In this document: piece after piece, positions 1-7,651 of the stretch
How positions within the stretch are numbered: position 1 is the stretch's first letter
Layout: each line of letters opens with the position of its first letter
NCBI GenBank assembly: GCA_039934475.1
Contig: JBDTMC010000078.1
Span: forward strand, 1 to 21,760
DNA length: 21,760 bases
From: JBDTMC01 sp039934475
GTDB taxonomy: Bacteria; Acidobacteriota; Terriglobia; Bryobacterales; Bryobacteraceae
Reading direction: 5' to 3'
Made by a program: the position numbers and the translations under genes
The notes under the pieces: model-generated
What the model saw: only the letters and a program-made list of their open reading frames with translations
What the model was told of the DNA's origin: nothing
The model's database searches: none

Positions 1-1218
1 GTCTTGCCCGAAGAGGCGGACGAGGACGCGGTGGTTGGCGGCGGGCTGATAGTCGAGGCGCGTGAGAGCGGTGCGGCGGTTGAAGCCGATGGAGGCGCGG
101 AGATTATCGATCGCACCGTCCTGGGACGGAGGTTGGCCAGTGAGGAGGGGGTGCGCTTGGAACAGGCCGGCGGCGATGCTGCCTGCGGGCAGAGACGCGA
201 TGAAGGGTTGGGAGGCAAGGGCGTAGGGTGCGGGGTCTGCCACGCTGCGGCTGCGGAAGTATTCGAGAGCGGTGAATTGATAGAGACGGTTGCGGATGAG
301 CGGGCCACCGGCGGTTAGTCCGGTTTGCAATTGATGGAGCGGGGTTCGGGGAATCGCTTTTGAGTTGGATTGGTAGGAGTTGGCATTGAGTATGTCGTTG
401 CGGAGGTTGGTATAGGCCAAGCCGTGCCAGTGATTTCCTCCTCGCGCGGTAACGGCATTGGCGATTTGTCCGGAGGTTCGACCATATTCGGCGGAGAAGT
501 TGCTGGTGGAGATGCGGTACTCCTGGATGGCCTCGGGTGGAACGCTGAGGCTGGGTCCGCCGACGAAGTGATTGTTATCTTCGAGACCATCGATCAGGAA
601 ATTGGAGGAGGTGGGGCGCTGGCCGTTGGAGGATAGGCCGAGACTGCGGCCGGTGGCAGTGTCGGCGGTTACTCCCGGCATGTAGGCGAGGGCGGTGTAG
701 ACGTCTCTTCCGGTGAGAGGGATGGTCTTGATGAGTGCGGGATCCATGACGGCGGAGAGGCTGGGTTCGAGTTGTCCCGTTTGCGCGGGTTCAGGGTCGA
801 AGGCTCCGGTGTAGGCGGGATCGAGATCGGGACCGAGGAAGGAGAGGGCGGCCTGGTTGGGGAGGATTACGGTGTTGGCTACGAAGCGCTCCCAGAGGGC
901 GTCGAGTGGGCGGAGGCTGAAGTTGATGTTGATGTAGCCGGCGACGGTGAGTTCCAGGGTGTGGATGGCTCGGCTTTGGTAAGCCGGTTTGGTCACTGTG
1001 AGGCGGTAGGTTCCGGGGGAGAGTTGGGGGAAGGTGTAGATTCCAGTCGGTCCGGTTTGGGTGGAGAGAGTGGTGTCGGTGGTTGGGGATTGGAGGGTGA
1101 CCTGGGCTTCGAGTAGAGGTTTGTTGGTGAGGGCGTTAGAGATGATTCCGGTGATGAGGCCTTGGGTGGTTTGGGCTGTGAGCGCGGTGGCTAGGAAAAA
1201 CGCGGCCCAGCGGATCAT
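1..1218 (-). CDS. TonB-dependent receptor, N-terminal part (Oar-like, cut by window edge)
   Basis: The first 406 codons are present and the frame is still open at base 1, so the beta-barrel C-terminus lies outside the window. The ATG at 1218-1216 starts MIRWAAFFLATALTAQ, a good signal peptide. Residues about 18-98 form a carboxypeptidase-regulatory-like (Ig-fold) domain with GxI(S)NALTNKPL and SPGTYRLTV. Residues about 155-280 look like a TonB plug, including PLTGRDVYTALAYMPGV, SSNGQRPTSSNFLIDGLED and AEYGRTSGQIANAVTARGGN. This arrangement is typical of the large acidobacterial outer-membrane receptors (usually about 1000-1200 residues), which take up large substrates such as oligosaccharides or peptides using TonB energy. 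The actual substrate cannot be told. It follows an ADOP gene on the same strand, with a terminator-like inverted repeat between them, so it probably has its own promoter. No Shine-Dalgarno sequence is obvious before the ATG. Confidence 0.88.
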   Translation of the reverse strand, partial: MIRWAAFFLATALTAQTTQGLITGIISNALTNKPLLEAQVTLQSPTTDTTLSTQTGPTGIYTFPQLSPGTYRLTVTKPAYQSRAIHTLELTVAGYININFSLRPLDALWERFVANTVILPNQAALSFLGPDLDPAYTGAFDPEPAQTGQLEPSLSAVMDPALIKTIPLTGRDVYTALAYMPGVTADTATGRSLGLSSNGQRPTSSNFLIDGLEDNNHFVGGPSLSVPPEAIQEYRISTSNFSAEYGRTSGQIANAVTARGGNHWHGLAYTNLRNDILNANSYQSNSKAIPRTPLHQLQTGLTAGGPLIRNRLYQFTALEYFRSRSVADPAPYALASQPFIASLPAGSIAAGLFQAHPLLTGQPPSQDGAIDNLRASIGFNRRTALTRLDYQPAANHRVLVRLFGQD

Positions 1219-1253
1219 GGTTTTGATGGTAGCTGAGCTGTTAGCTGTTGGGC

Positions 1254-1312
1254 AAAAGCAGGACAGGCACGAGTTTCGCAAAGGCGGCGAAATTCATGCC
1301 AGTCCCGGTTTT
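1254..1312. repeat. REP-like imperfect inverted repeat, copy 1
   Basis: The left arm GGACAGGCACGAGTTTCGC (1261-1279) pairs imperfectly with the right arm GCGAAATTCATGCCAGTCC (1287-1305) across a short loop. The unit is bordered by AAAA on the left and TTTT on the right. The same motif, with the same arm asymmetry, occurs again at 12508-12600. Read on the minus strand it follows the ADOP stop codon (1336) and ends in a short T run, so it could act as a transcription terminator ahead of the TonB-receptor gene. It resembles dispersed GTGCC.GTCCC palindromes found in many soil-bacterial genomes; that comparison is from memory. Confidence 0.7.
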
Positions 1313-1335
1313 GCGCAGTTGCGAGTTAGTTAGAG

Positions 1336-3687
1336 TTATTCGGATCTTAGAGAGATGGCGGGGTCTATGGACGTTGCGCGGCGGGCGGGGAGATAACAGG
1401 CCGCTAGCGCTACAGTTACGAGGAGAGCGGGGACCGCCGTGAACGTTATCGGGTCGGTGATGCTGGTTTCATAGAGAAGCGCCGCGATCAGCCGGGAGAG
1501 GGCTAGAGATCCGGCCACGCCTATGAGAAGGCCGGCGAGCACTGTGGACATTGCTTGAGTGAGCACGGTGGTGAGAACGTTGGCGGGCGTGGCGCCTAAT
1601 GCCATGCGGATGCCGAACTCCCGCAGTTGACGGGTGACGGAGTAGGAGAGGACGCCATAAAGGCCTACCGCGGCGAGGATGAGGGCTATCGCGGCGAAGG
1701 TCGCCAAGAGGGACGTGGAGAGGCGGTTCTGCCAGAGTTGCTCGGAGATGATTTGCTCCATTGGCTGCGGGCGGGAGGTTGGGACGTTGGGGTCGAGCGC
1801 ACGAACGCGGTCAGTAAGCGCGGCGGTGGAGGACGTTCGGGCTACCACCGTCATTTCCGAAGCGGGAAGCGGCGCCTGGTCTTGCGGGACGTAGACTTCG
1901 TCCATCGGGCGGGCGGTCCATTCCTCTTGCTTGACGTCGGCGGTGACTCCGACAATGGTGCGCCATTGTGACTCGCCGGCGATTGCGATTTGCTTTCCTA
2001 TGGGGTCGTCTGCGGGCCAGTGACGGCGGGCGAGGGATTGATTGACGATGGCCACGGGAGCTTTGTCGAGGTCTGTGAAGTCACGGCCTTGACGGAGGGG
2101 AATGCTCATGGTGGCGAAGTAGCGCGGGCGAATTACGCGGTAGACGGCTCCCTCTTCGTGGCCTGGCGCGGGCTGAGGGCGGCCAGCGATACGGAGGCCG
2201 AGGGTCCACATGTCTCCGTTGATGGGGAGATGGTTGATCAAGCTGGCGGATTGGACTCCGGGGATGGATTCGAGATCGCGTTGGAGGCGGGCGTAGAAGT
2301 CGAGTCGGGGATCGCGACCTCCAGGAGCTACGGTGAACGTGACGAGGTGGCGTGGATTGAAGCCGGGATCGACCGCTCGGAGACGGGAGAAGCTGCGGAT
2401 CATGAGGCCGGCTCCGGCGAGGAGAATGACGGCGAGGGCGACTTCCGCCGTGACCAGGAACTGGCGAGTTCGCTTTTGGCTGGTACCTGTAGTCGCGCCG
2501 CGACTGCCTCCGTGGAGTGCCGTGGCGAGAGCAGTACGGCGGACGAATCGGGCGGGGGCGAGGCCGCAGAGGATGCCGGTGAGCAGAGAGAGGGAGAGGG
2601 TAAACAGGACGGCTGTGGCGTCGAGCGCAACTTCGGATTGACGGGGGAGGCTGCCTTCCGGGAGGGAGTGGATGAGAAGGGCGAGTGACGCTTTGGCGAG
2701 GAGGAGTCCGGCTGCGCCTCCGATGGACGCGAGGAGAGTGGATTCGAGGAGTGAGCGCCAGATGAGACGGCGCGGGGCAGCTCCGAGAGCGAGGTGAACG
2801 GCTGTCTCGCGCTCCCTTGCGGACTGACGCGCGAGGAGCAAGTTGGCAACGTTGGCGCAGGCCATGAGCATGACGAACGCCACAGTGCCAAGTAAGACGA
2901 TGACGGTGGGGCGGACATTGCCGATGGCTTTTTCCTGGAGTGGCAGGACGAGGGGCGCGGGGACGTCTGTGTTGGTGGCGGGATAAGCGGCGGCGAGGCG
3001 CTTGGCAATGACACCGAGCTCGGCTTGGGCGGCGGCGATGGTGACTCCATCGCGGAGGCGACCGAAGACGCGGAGAGAGCGGCCATCGCGATCATTGAGT
3101 CGTGGGGTGAGATTGAGCGGTGCCCAGAGTTCCGCGTCCTTGACCCAGAAAGGAGCGAAGCGGAAGCTGGGCGGCATGACGGCGGTGATGACGTAGGGTT
3201 CATTGTTGACGGTGACGCGGCGTCCGATTACCGAGGGGTCAGACGCGAAGCGGCGCTGCCAGAGAGCGTGGCTGAGGACAAGGATGTGGTTGGTTTCATC
3301 GGCGGGCGCGATGGCGCGGCCGAGGAGAGGGTTGACGCCGAGGAGGGGGAAGAGATCTCCGGTGACCTGCATCCCGTGGAGGATTTCGGGGTGGCCGTCA
3401 CCGGTGAGGGTGGCTCCCCAGGCTTGGGCGGCGGCGACGCGGTCGTAAGAGCGGGTGTCTTTCCGCCAGTCCAAGAAGTCGGCGGGGGAGACGGGGGATT
3501 GGCCGGCGTGGAGCGCGACGACGATACGGTCAGAGTGGGGGAAATCGAGCGGCTTCAAGATGACGCTGTAAAAGACACTGAAGACGGAGGAGTTGGCTCC
3601 GATGCCCAGGGCCAGGGCGAGGATGGCGAGCAGGCTGTAGAGCGGGCTCTTTCCCAGTGACCGGATCGCGTAACGCAGTTCCCTCAT
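1336..3687 (-). CDS. ADOP-family duplicated ABC transporter permease (MacB/FtsX type), 783 aa
   Basis: This inner-membrane protein has two tandem MacB-like permease halves, the layout of the acidobacterial duplicated orphan permeases (ADOP). Residues about 18-235 hold a first transmembrane helix (LLAILALALGIGANSSVFS) and a periplasmic MacB_PCD domain. Residues about 265-385 are an FtsX domain containing ACANVANLLLARQSARERE. A second periplasmic domain covers about 410-630. The C-terminal FtsX domain, about 660-775, has ALILAAVGLYGVLSYSV and ends YLPARRATSIDP. No ATPase gene is adjacent, which is normal for the family. The likely role is moving or mechanically coupling lipids, peptides or toxic compounds across the envelope; the substrate is unknown. 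The ATG at 3687 opens the conserved start MRELRYAIRSL. The gene is divergent from the URO-D gene, with a 101-base gap. Full length, no frameshift seen. Confidence 0.93.
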   Translation of the reverse strand: MRELRYAIRSLGKSPLYSLLAILALALGIGANSSVFSVFYSVILKPLDFPHSDRIVVALHAGQSPVSPADFLDWRKDTRSYDRVAAAQAWGATLTGDGHPEILHGMQVTGDLFPLLGVNPLLGRAIAPADETNHILVLSHALWQRRFASDPSVIGRRVTVNNEPYVITAVMPPSFRFAPFWVKDAELWAPLNLTPRLNDRDGRSLRVFGRLRDGVTIAAAQAELGVIAKRLAAAYPATNTDVPAPLVLPLQEKAIGNVRPTVIVLLGTVAFVMLMACANVANLLLARQSARERETAVHLALGAAPRRLIWRSLLESTLLASIGGAAGLLLAKASLALLIHSLPEGSLPRQSEVALDATAVLFTLSLSLLTGILCGLAPARFVRRTALATALHGGSRGATTGTSQKRTRQFLVTAEVALAVILLAGAGLMIRSFSRLRAVDPGFNPRHLVTFTVAPGGRDPRLDFYARLQRDLESIPGVQSASLINHLPINGDMWTLGLRIAGRPQPAPGHEEGAVYRVIRPRYFATMSIPLRQGRDFTDLDKAPVAIVNQSLARRHWPADDPIGKQIAIAGESQWRTIVGVTADVKQEEWTARPMDEVYVPQDQAPLPASEMTVVARTSSTAALTDRVRALDPNVPTSRPQPMEQIISEQLWQNRLSTSLLATFAAIALILAAVGLYGVLSYSVTRQLREFGIRMALGATPANVLTTVLTQAMSTVLAGLLIGVAGSLALSRLIAALLYETSITDPITFTAVPALLVTVALAACYLPARRATSIDPAISLRSE

Positions 3688-3751
3688 GGCTATTAAACGG
3701 CGACGGGCGCGGTTGGTTAGTGCGGACGGGTATACAATTTCGTACAGGTGT

Positions 3752-3773
3752 TATCAGATATTCACCACTGATA
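3752..3773. promoter_or_regulatory. Inverted repeat TATCAG-N10-CTGATA in a divergent promoter region
   Basis: A 6-bp perfect inverted repeat with a 10-base spacer lies between the ADOP gene (start 3687, minus) and the URO-D gene (start 3789, plus), ending 15 bases before the URO-D start codon. The two-fold symmetry and location suit a binding site for a dimeric regulator acting on one or both genes. The arms are short and the region is otherwise A+T-rich, so chance is possible. A -10-like GATACT (3770-3775) overlaps its right arm. Confidence 0.3.
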
Positions 3774-3788
3774 CTCTGTGAGGCGCTT

Positions 3789-5186
3789 ATGGAAGAACTG
3801 TACAACGAGCGGTTGAACCGTTATGTGACGGCGATGCGCAATGGCATGCCGGACCGAGTGCCCCTACGGCCCTTTGCCGCTGAGATTACTGCCAAGTACG
3901 CCGGGTACACGTGCCAGGAAGTGACGCACGACTACTCGAAGGCGTTTGAGGCGGTGATCCGGTGTTGCCACGATTTTGAGTGGGACGCGGTGGTTCCGAA
4001 CATGGTGTATGTGTGGACGGGACTGACGGAGGCGATCGGGTTGCGGTACTACGGCGTGCCGGGGATCCATGTGGGGCCGGATACCTGTTTCCAGTACCGG
4101 GAACCGTCCGAGTCGGACGCTTTCATGAAGCGCGAGGAGTATGACGAACTGATCGCGGACCCGACACGGTTTTTGTATGAGACGTGGCTGCCGCGCGTGA
4201 CTTCAGTGGGGACAAGCGATCCGTCCTACCGGCGGGACCTGTCGCTGGTGAAGGGCGGGATGTCTATGTTGAATTACTTCACGGCGTTTGGTCCGCAGGT
4301 GGAGCGGATGCGGCGGGAGTGTGGGACGCCGTCGTCGATTTGCGGGATGTTGAAGGCGCCGCTGGATATTCTGGCGGATAAGTTGCGCGGGTATGTGGCA
4401 CTGGCGTTTGATTTAATGGAAATTCCGGAGAAGGTGATGGCGGCTTGCGAGGCCTTGATGCCGCACCTGGGGTATATCGCTTTGACGAGCGCGGACCCGG
4501 GTAAGGCGATTCCGATTCCGATTTGGATGCACCGGGGCTGTACGCCATTTATTTCAAAAGCAAATTTCGAAACGATTTATTGGCCGACGTTGAAACCGAT
4601 TTTCGATGCGCTGTGGGCGCAGGGGAACCAGGTGTTGATGTATGCCGAGGGGAAGTGGGACGGGCACTTGGAGAGGTTTGCGGAGTTGCCCGCGGGGAGT
4701 GTGGTGTTTCATCTGGACCGGACGGATCCGGCAGCGGCACACCGGGTGTTGGGGAAGAAGTTTTGCTTGAGCGGCGGGGTTCCGAATGTCTTGATGGCGT
4801 TTGGGAGCGCGGATGATGTGAAGGCGAAGGTGCGGGAGTTGATTGAGGGGATTGGGGCGGAGGGCGGCTATGTTATGGACGCCAGCGCGATCATGCAGAA
4901 CGACGCGACGATTGAGAACCTGCGGGCGATGACGGAGGCGACGCTGGAGTATGGGGTGTATCGGGGGGCTTCGTCGGCCACGCCTGTGGCGCCATGCTCG
5001 ACGACTGCGGGGATGCCTTCGTGGGTAACGGCTCCTAGGGTGAGGCCGGGGATTTGTTATCCGTTTGAGAAGAAGCTGGAGGAGTTGCCGGAGATCCTGG
5101 GGGACGCTGGGATCGTGCGAAAGGCTTGGGACGATGGGGAAGGGCTGGCCTACCTTTACATCTGGCACGTGCTGTTGAGCTTCTAG
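3789..5186 (+). CDS. Uroporphyrinogen decarboxylase (URO-D) fold protein, methyltransferase-like
   Basis: The 465-residue protein has the URO-D TIM-barrel character shared by HemE and the MtaA/MtbA/CmuA methyltransferases for cobalamin or coenzyme M. It begins with ERLNRYVTAMRNGMPDRVPLRPF, has MLKAPLDILADKLRG (187-201), and ends the barrel with SGGVPNVLMAFGSADDVKAKVRELIEG (328-354) and GGYVMDASAIMQND (359-372). It is not HemE, because the HemE N-terminal RQAGRYLPEY-type motif is absent. The stretch where MtaA-type enzymes carry the H-x-C zinc ligands reads MYAEGKWDGH (284-293), so the usual metal site seems changed. A tail of about 75 residues follows the barrel. The frame is open upstream to 3657, but ATG 3789 is preferred: it has TGAGG five bases upstream and fits the family N-terminus. 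Whether it is a corrinoid methyltransferase or another decarboxylase cannot be settled here. Confidence 0.82.
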   Translation: MEELYNERLNRYVTAMRNGMPDRVPLRPFAAEITAKYAGYTCQEVTHDYSKAFEAVIRCCHDFEWDAVVPNMVYVWTGLTEAIGLRYYGVPGIHVGPDTCFQYREPSESDAFMKREEYDELIADPTRFLYETWLPRVTSVGTSDPSYRRDLSLVKGGMSMLNYFTAFGPQVERMRRECGTPSSICGMLKAPLDILADKLRGYVALAFDLMEIPEKVMAACEALMPHLGYIALTSADPGKAIPIPIWMHRGCTPFISKANFETIYWPTLKPIFDALWAQGNQVLMYAEGKWDGHLERFAELPAGSVVFHLDRTDPAAAHRVLGKKFCLSGGVPNVLMAFGSADDVKAKVRELIEGIGAEGGYVMDASAIMQNDATIENLRAMTEATLEYGVYRGASSATPVAPCSTTAGMPSWVTAPRVRPGICYPFEKKLEELPEILGDAGIVRKAWDDGEGLAYLYIWHVLLSF

Positions 5187-5208
5187 AAGTCAAGCAGTGG
5201 GTTGCCGC

Positions 5209-5214
5209 TACAAT
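5209..5214 (+). promoter_or_regulatory. Possible -10 box for tyrS
   Basis: TACAAT lies six bases before the GTG at 5221, in the 34-base gap after the URO-D stop codon. No good -35 box stands 16-18 bases upstream. If it is used, transcription would start at or next to the GTG, giving a leaderless message. Confidence 0.3.
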
Positions 5215-5220
5215 ATAGGG

Positions 5221-6420
5221 GTGTCCCCCCTGTCCGTAGACGAACAGTTGACCTATCTCAAGAAGGGTCTTGCGGAGTTGATCCGCGAAGAAGACTTGCG
5301 TGAGCGCCTGGTGGCGGCGGCCAAGGATGGCCGGCCTTTGCGCGTGAAGGCGGGATTCGATCCGACGGCTCCGGATTTGCATTTGGGTCATACTGTGCTG
5401 CTGCGGAAGATGAAGCACTTCCAGGACATGGGTCATACGGTGATCTTCTTGATCGGCGATATGACGGGTTTGATTGGCGATCCGACAGGCCGCAATTTGA
5501 CGCGCCCACCGATGACGCGGCAGGACTTGATTGACAACGCCGAGACGTATAAGAAGCAGGTGTTTCAGATCCTGGATCCGGTGAAGACGGAGGTCCGGTT
5601 CAATAGCGAATGGCTGCAGCCGATGCAGTACGAAGACATCGTGCGCCTGGCGTCGAAGTACACGGTGGCACGGCTGCTGGAGCGCGATGATTTTTCGAAG
5701 CGACTGAAAGAGGGCGTTCCGATTTCCATGCATGAGCTGTTGTATCCGCTGGCGCAGGGGTACGATTCCGTCGCGCTAAAGTGCGATGTGGAAATGGGCG
5801 GGACGGATCAAAAATTCAACCTGCTGGTGGGGCGCGAATTGCAGCGCGACTTCGGGCAGCCGCCTCAGATTGTGGCTACTGTACCGATTCTGGAGGGTTT
5901 GGACGGCATCGAGAAGATGTCGAAGTCAAAGGGGAATTACATCGGCATCACCGAGGCTCCGGAGGTGATGTTCCGGAAGGTAATGACACTGAGCGATGAC
6001 CTGATGTGGCGTTATTACGAACTACTGACGGATTTGAGTTTGGCAGAGATTGCCGTGCGGAAGGCGGCGCATCCGAAGCAGGCGAAGCAGGAGTTGGGCA
6101 TTCGCATTGTTGCGGATTTCCATGGGCAGGAGGCGGCGGAAGAGGCGGCCGCGCGGTGGAATCGGGAAGTGAGCCAGGGGGAGATTCCCGCGGATCTGGA
6201 AGAAGTGACGGTAAGCGACGCGCGGTTGAACCGGGCGCTGGTACAGGCAAAGCTGTCGGGCAGCGTGAGCGATGCGGACCGTTTGATCAAGGCCGGGGCT
6301 GTGGCGGCGGCGAAGACGCCTTCGATGGAGTTAGTAACGATGACGGTTCCGGCGGAGCGGTTGGATGGCGGTGAATGGATTATCAGGGCAGGTAAGAAGC
6401 ATAAACGAGTGAAGGTGTAG
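5221..6420 (+). CDS. tyrS: Tyrosyl-tRNA synthetase
   Basis: This class I aminoacyl-tRNA synthetase attaches tyrosine to tRNA-Tyr in the cytosol. Its 399 residues match the usual length of the bacterial TyrRS group. The nucleotide-binding HIGH motif appears as HLGH (54-57) in GFDPTAPDLHLGHTV. The second catalytic signature is intact as KMSKSKGN (232-239), after GGTDQKFNLLVGRELQ (193-208). The C-terminal part from about residue 335, with LNRALVQAKLSGSVSDADRLIKAGAV, is the S4 RNA-binding domain that contacts the tRNA. The start is GTG 5221; an in-frame GTG at 5197 would add eight residues unlike the family. Neither has a clear Shine-Dalgarno sequence, and a TACAAT box sits just before 5221. The next gene begins four bases after the stop, so tyrS is probably cotranscribed with the permease pair. 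Confidence 0.95.
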   Translation: MSPLSVDEQLTYLKKGLAELIREEDLRERLVAAAKDGRPLRVKAGFDPTAPDLHLGHTVLLRKMKHFQDMGHTVIFLIGDMTGLIGDPTGRNLTRPPMTRQDLIDNAETYKKQVFQILDPVKTEVRFNSEWLQPMQYEDIVRLASKYTVARLLERDDFSKRLKEGVPISMHELLYPLAQGYDSVALKCDVEMGGTDQKFNLLVGRELQRDFGQPPQIVATVPILEGLDGIEKMSKSKGNYIGITEAPEVMFRKVMTLSDDLMWRYYELLTDLSLAEIAVRKAAHPKQAKQELGIRIVADFHGQEAAEEAAARWNREVSQGEIPADLEEVTVSDARLNRALVQAKLSGSVSDADRLIKAGAVAAAKTPSMELVTMTVPAERLDGGEWIIRAGKKHKRVKV

Positions 6421-6424
6421 GCCG

Positions 6425-7651
6425 ATGATGGCGTGGCGCGACAACTTCAGCCAGAGCGTGGATGCGCTGCGGGCGCACAAGCTGCGCGCGGCGCTGACGG
6501 TGCTCGGCCTGACGATGGGCGTTACGACGCTGATTACGGTGATGACGCTGGTGCAAGGCGCGAATGTGTATGTGGAGAAGAAAATCGCCAATTTGGGGAC
6601 GAATGTCTTTCAAGTTGGGCGGGTGCCGTTTGCGGTGACGGATTTCAATCTGATTCTGAAGGCGCTGCGGTATAAGTACATTCTTCGCGCGGATGTGCAG
6701 GCGGTGGCAGAGGCGTGCCCGGATTGTAAGTATGTGGGGGCGACGGCTAGCACTACGGCTAAGTCGCGCGCTGGCGATAAAGAACTGGAAGACATCAACC
6801 TCTACGGACACACGGCGAATATGGCGGAGATCGATTCGCGTACGGTGATTTCGGGGCGGTACTTCACTGAGAGCGAGGACACGCGGAATGCTCCGGTGTG
6901 CGTGATTGGGCAGAAACTGGTGGAGGAGTTGTTTCCCAACCTGGATCCGCTGGGTAAGCTGGTGCATATCGGCAATCAGGATTACACCGTAATTGGAACA
7001 TTCGAGAAGATCGGAAATGTTCTCGGGCAAGACCAAGACTCGTTTGCAGTGATCCCGATGGGCACGTTTCTAAAGACACGGGGCACGCACAATAGCCTGA
7101 TCATTAATGTTATGACCACCGATGCACCGAATGCGATGGAACGGGCGCAGGACGAGGCGCGGCAGGTGATGCGGGCGCGACGGCATATCACTGGCGCGAA
7201 GGAAGAGGACTTCTTCTTCGGCACTAAGGACAGCTATATTGCTCTGTGGCAGAGCATCAGCGGCGCGTTCTTTGCGGTTTTCGTGATGGTGAGTTCGATT
7301 TCGGCGCTGGTTGGCGGCATCGTGATTATGAACGTGATGCTGGTGAGCGTGACGGAGCGGACGAAGGAGATTGGCGTGCGGCGAGCCCTAGGCGCGACGC
7401 AGGCGGATATCCTGCGGGAGTTTCTGACAGAGAGCGTGATGCAGTGCATCATCGGCGGGACGGTAGGGATTCTGCTTGGTTTTGGCGCGGCTTTGGGACT
7501 GCGTACGTTCACCGAATTTCCGGCGGCCGTACAGACTTGGGTGGCGGTGCTGGGCGTCTTCTTAAGTTCGGTGATTGGGCTGTTTTTTGGGATCTACCCG
7601 GCGACAAGGGCCTCCCGATTGGATCCAGTTGTCGCATTGAGGGCCGATTGA
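6425..7651 (+). CDS. MacB-type ABC transporter permease, first of a pair
   Basis: The protein has 408 residues and the single-copy MacB permease plan. An N-terminal helix (about 22-44, LTVLGLTMGVTTLITVMTLV) is followed by a periplasmic MacB_PCD domain to about residue 250. An FtsX domain with three helices (about 280-400) contains MNVMLVSVTERTKEIGVRRALGA and ends FFGIYPATRASRLDPVVALRAD. Such permeases form a dimer with a cytosolic LolD/MacB-type ATPase and work by mechanotransmission for export of peptides, antibiotics or lipoproteins. It starts four bases after tyrS, with AAGG in the tyrS tail as a likely ribosome-binding site; ATG 6428 is an equally possible start. Its stop overlaps the start of the second permease. 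No ATPase or membrane-fusion gene is nearby, so the partner must be encoded elsewhere. Confidence 0.92.
   Translation: MMAWRDNFSQSVDALRAHKLRAALTVLGLTMGVTTLITVMTLVQGANVYVEKKIANLGTNVFQVGRVPFAVTDFNLILKALRYKYILRADVQAVAEACPDCKYVGATASTTAKSRAGDKELEDINLYGHTANMAEIDSRTVISGRYFTESEDTRNAPVCVIGQKLVEELFPNLDPLGKLVHIGNQDYTVIGTFEKIGNVLGQDQDSFAVIPMGTFLKTRGTHNSLIINVMTTDAPNAMERAQDEARQVMRARRHITGAKEEDFFFGTKDSYIALWQSISGAFFAVFVMVSSISALVGGIVIMNVMLVSVTERTKEIGVRRALGATQADILREFLTESVMQCIIGGTVGILLGFGAALGLRTFTEFPAAVQTWVAVLGVFLSSVIGLFFGIYPATRASRLDPVVALRAD
7639..7643 (+). promoter_or_regulatory. Ribosome-binding site fixing a TTG start
   Basis: GAGGG lies inside the last codons of the first permease, four bases before the TTG at 7648. 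It supports that TTG, which overlaps the preceding TGA stop as TTGA, as the start of the second permease. The open frame extends back to 7246, but that part is only a shadow of the first permease. Confidence 0.65.

Noticed and set aside
1990..2688. 232-codon plus-strand open frame
   Set aside because: It is antisense to the ADOP permease, whose domains and motifs are unmistakable. The product is Glu/Gly-rich low-complexity sequence with no family character.
2400..3203. 267-codon minus-strand open frame rich in Ser and Pro
   Set aside because: Out-of-frame reading inside the ADOP gene on the same strand; composition typical of a shifted G+C-rich frame.
3025..3660. 211-codon plus-strand open frame
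   Set aside because: Antisense shadow of the N-terminal half of the first ADOP gene; acidic low-complexity product.
4554..5733. Two minus-strand open frames of 204 and 232 codons
   Set aside because: They lie opposite the URO-D gene and tyrS, both with strong family evidence. The products are His/Arg/Pro-rich and have no domains.
7246..7647. Upstream extension of the second permease
   Set aside because: It overlaps the FtsX domain of the first permease in another frame and has no family similarity. TTG 7648 has a ribosome-binding site.
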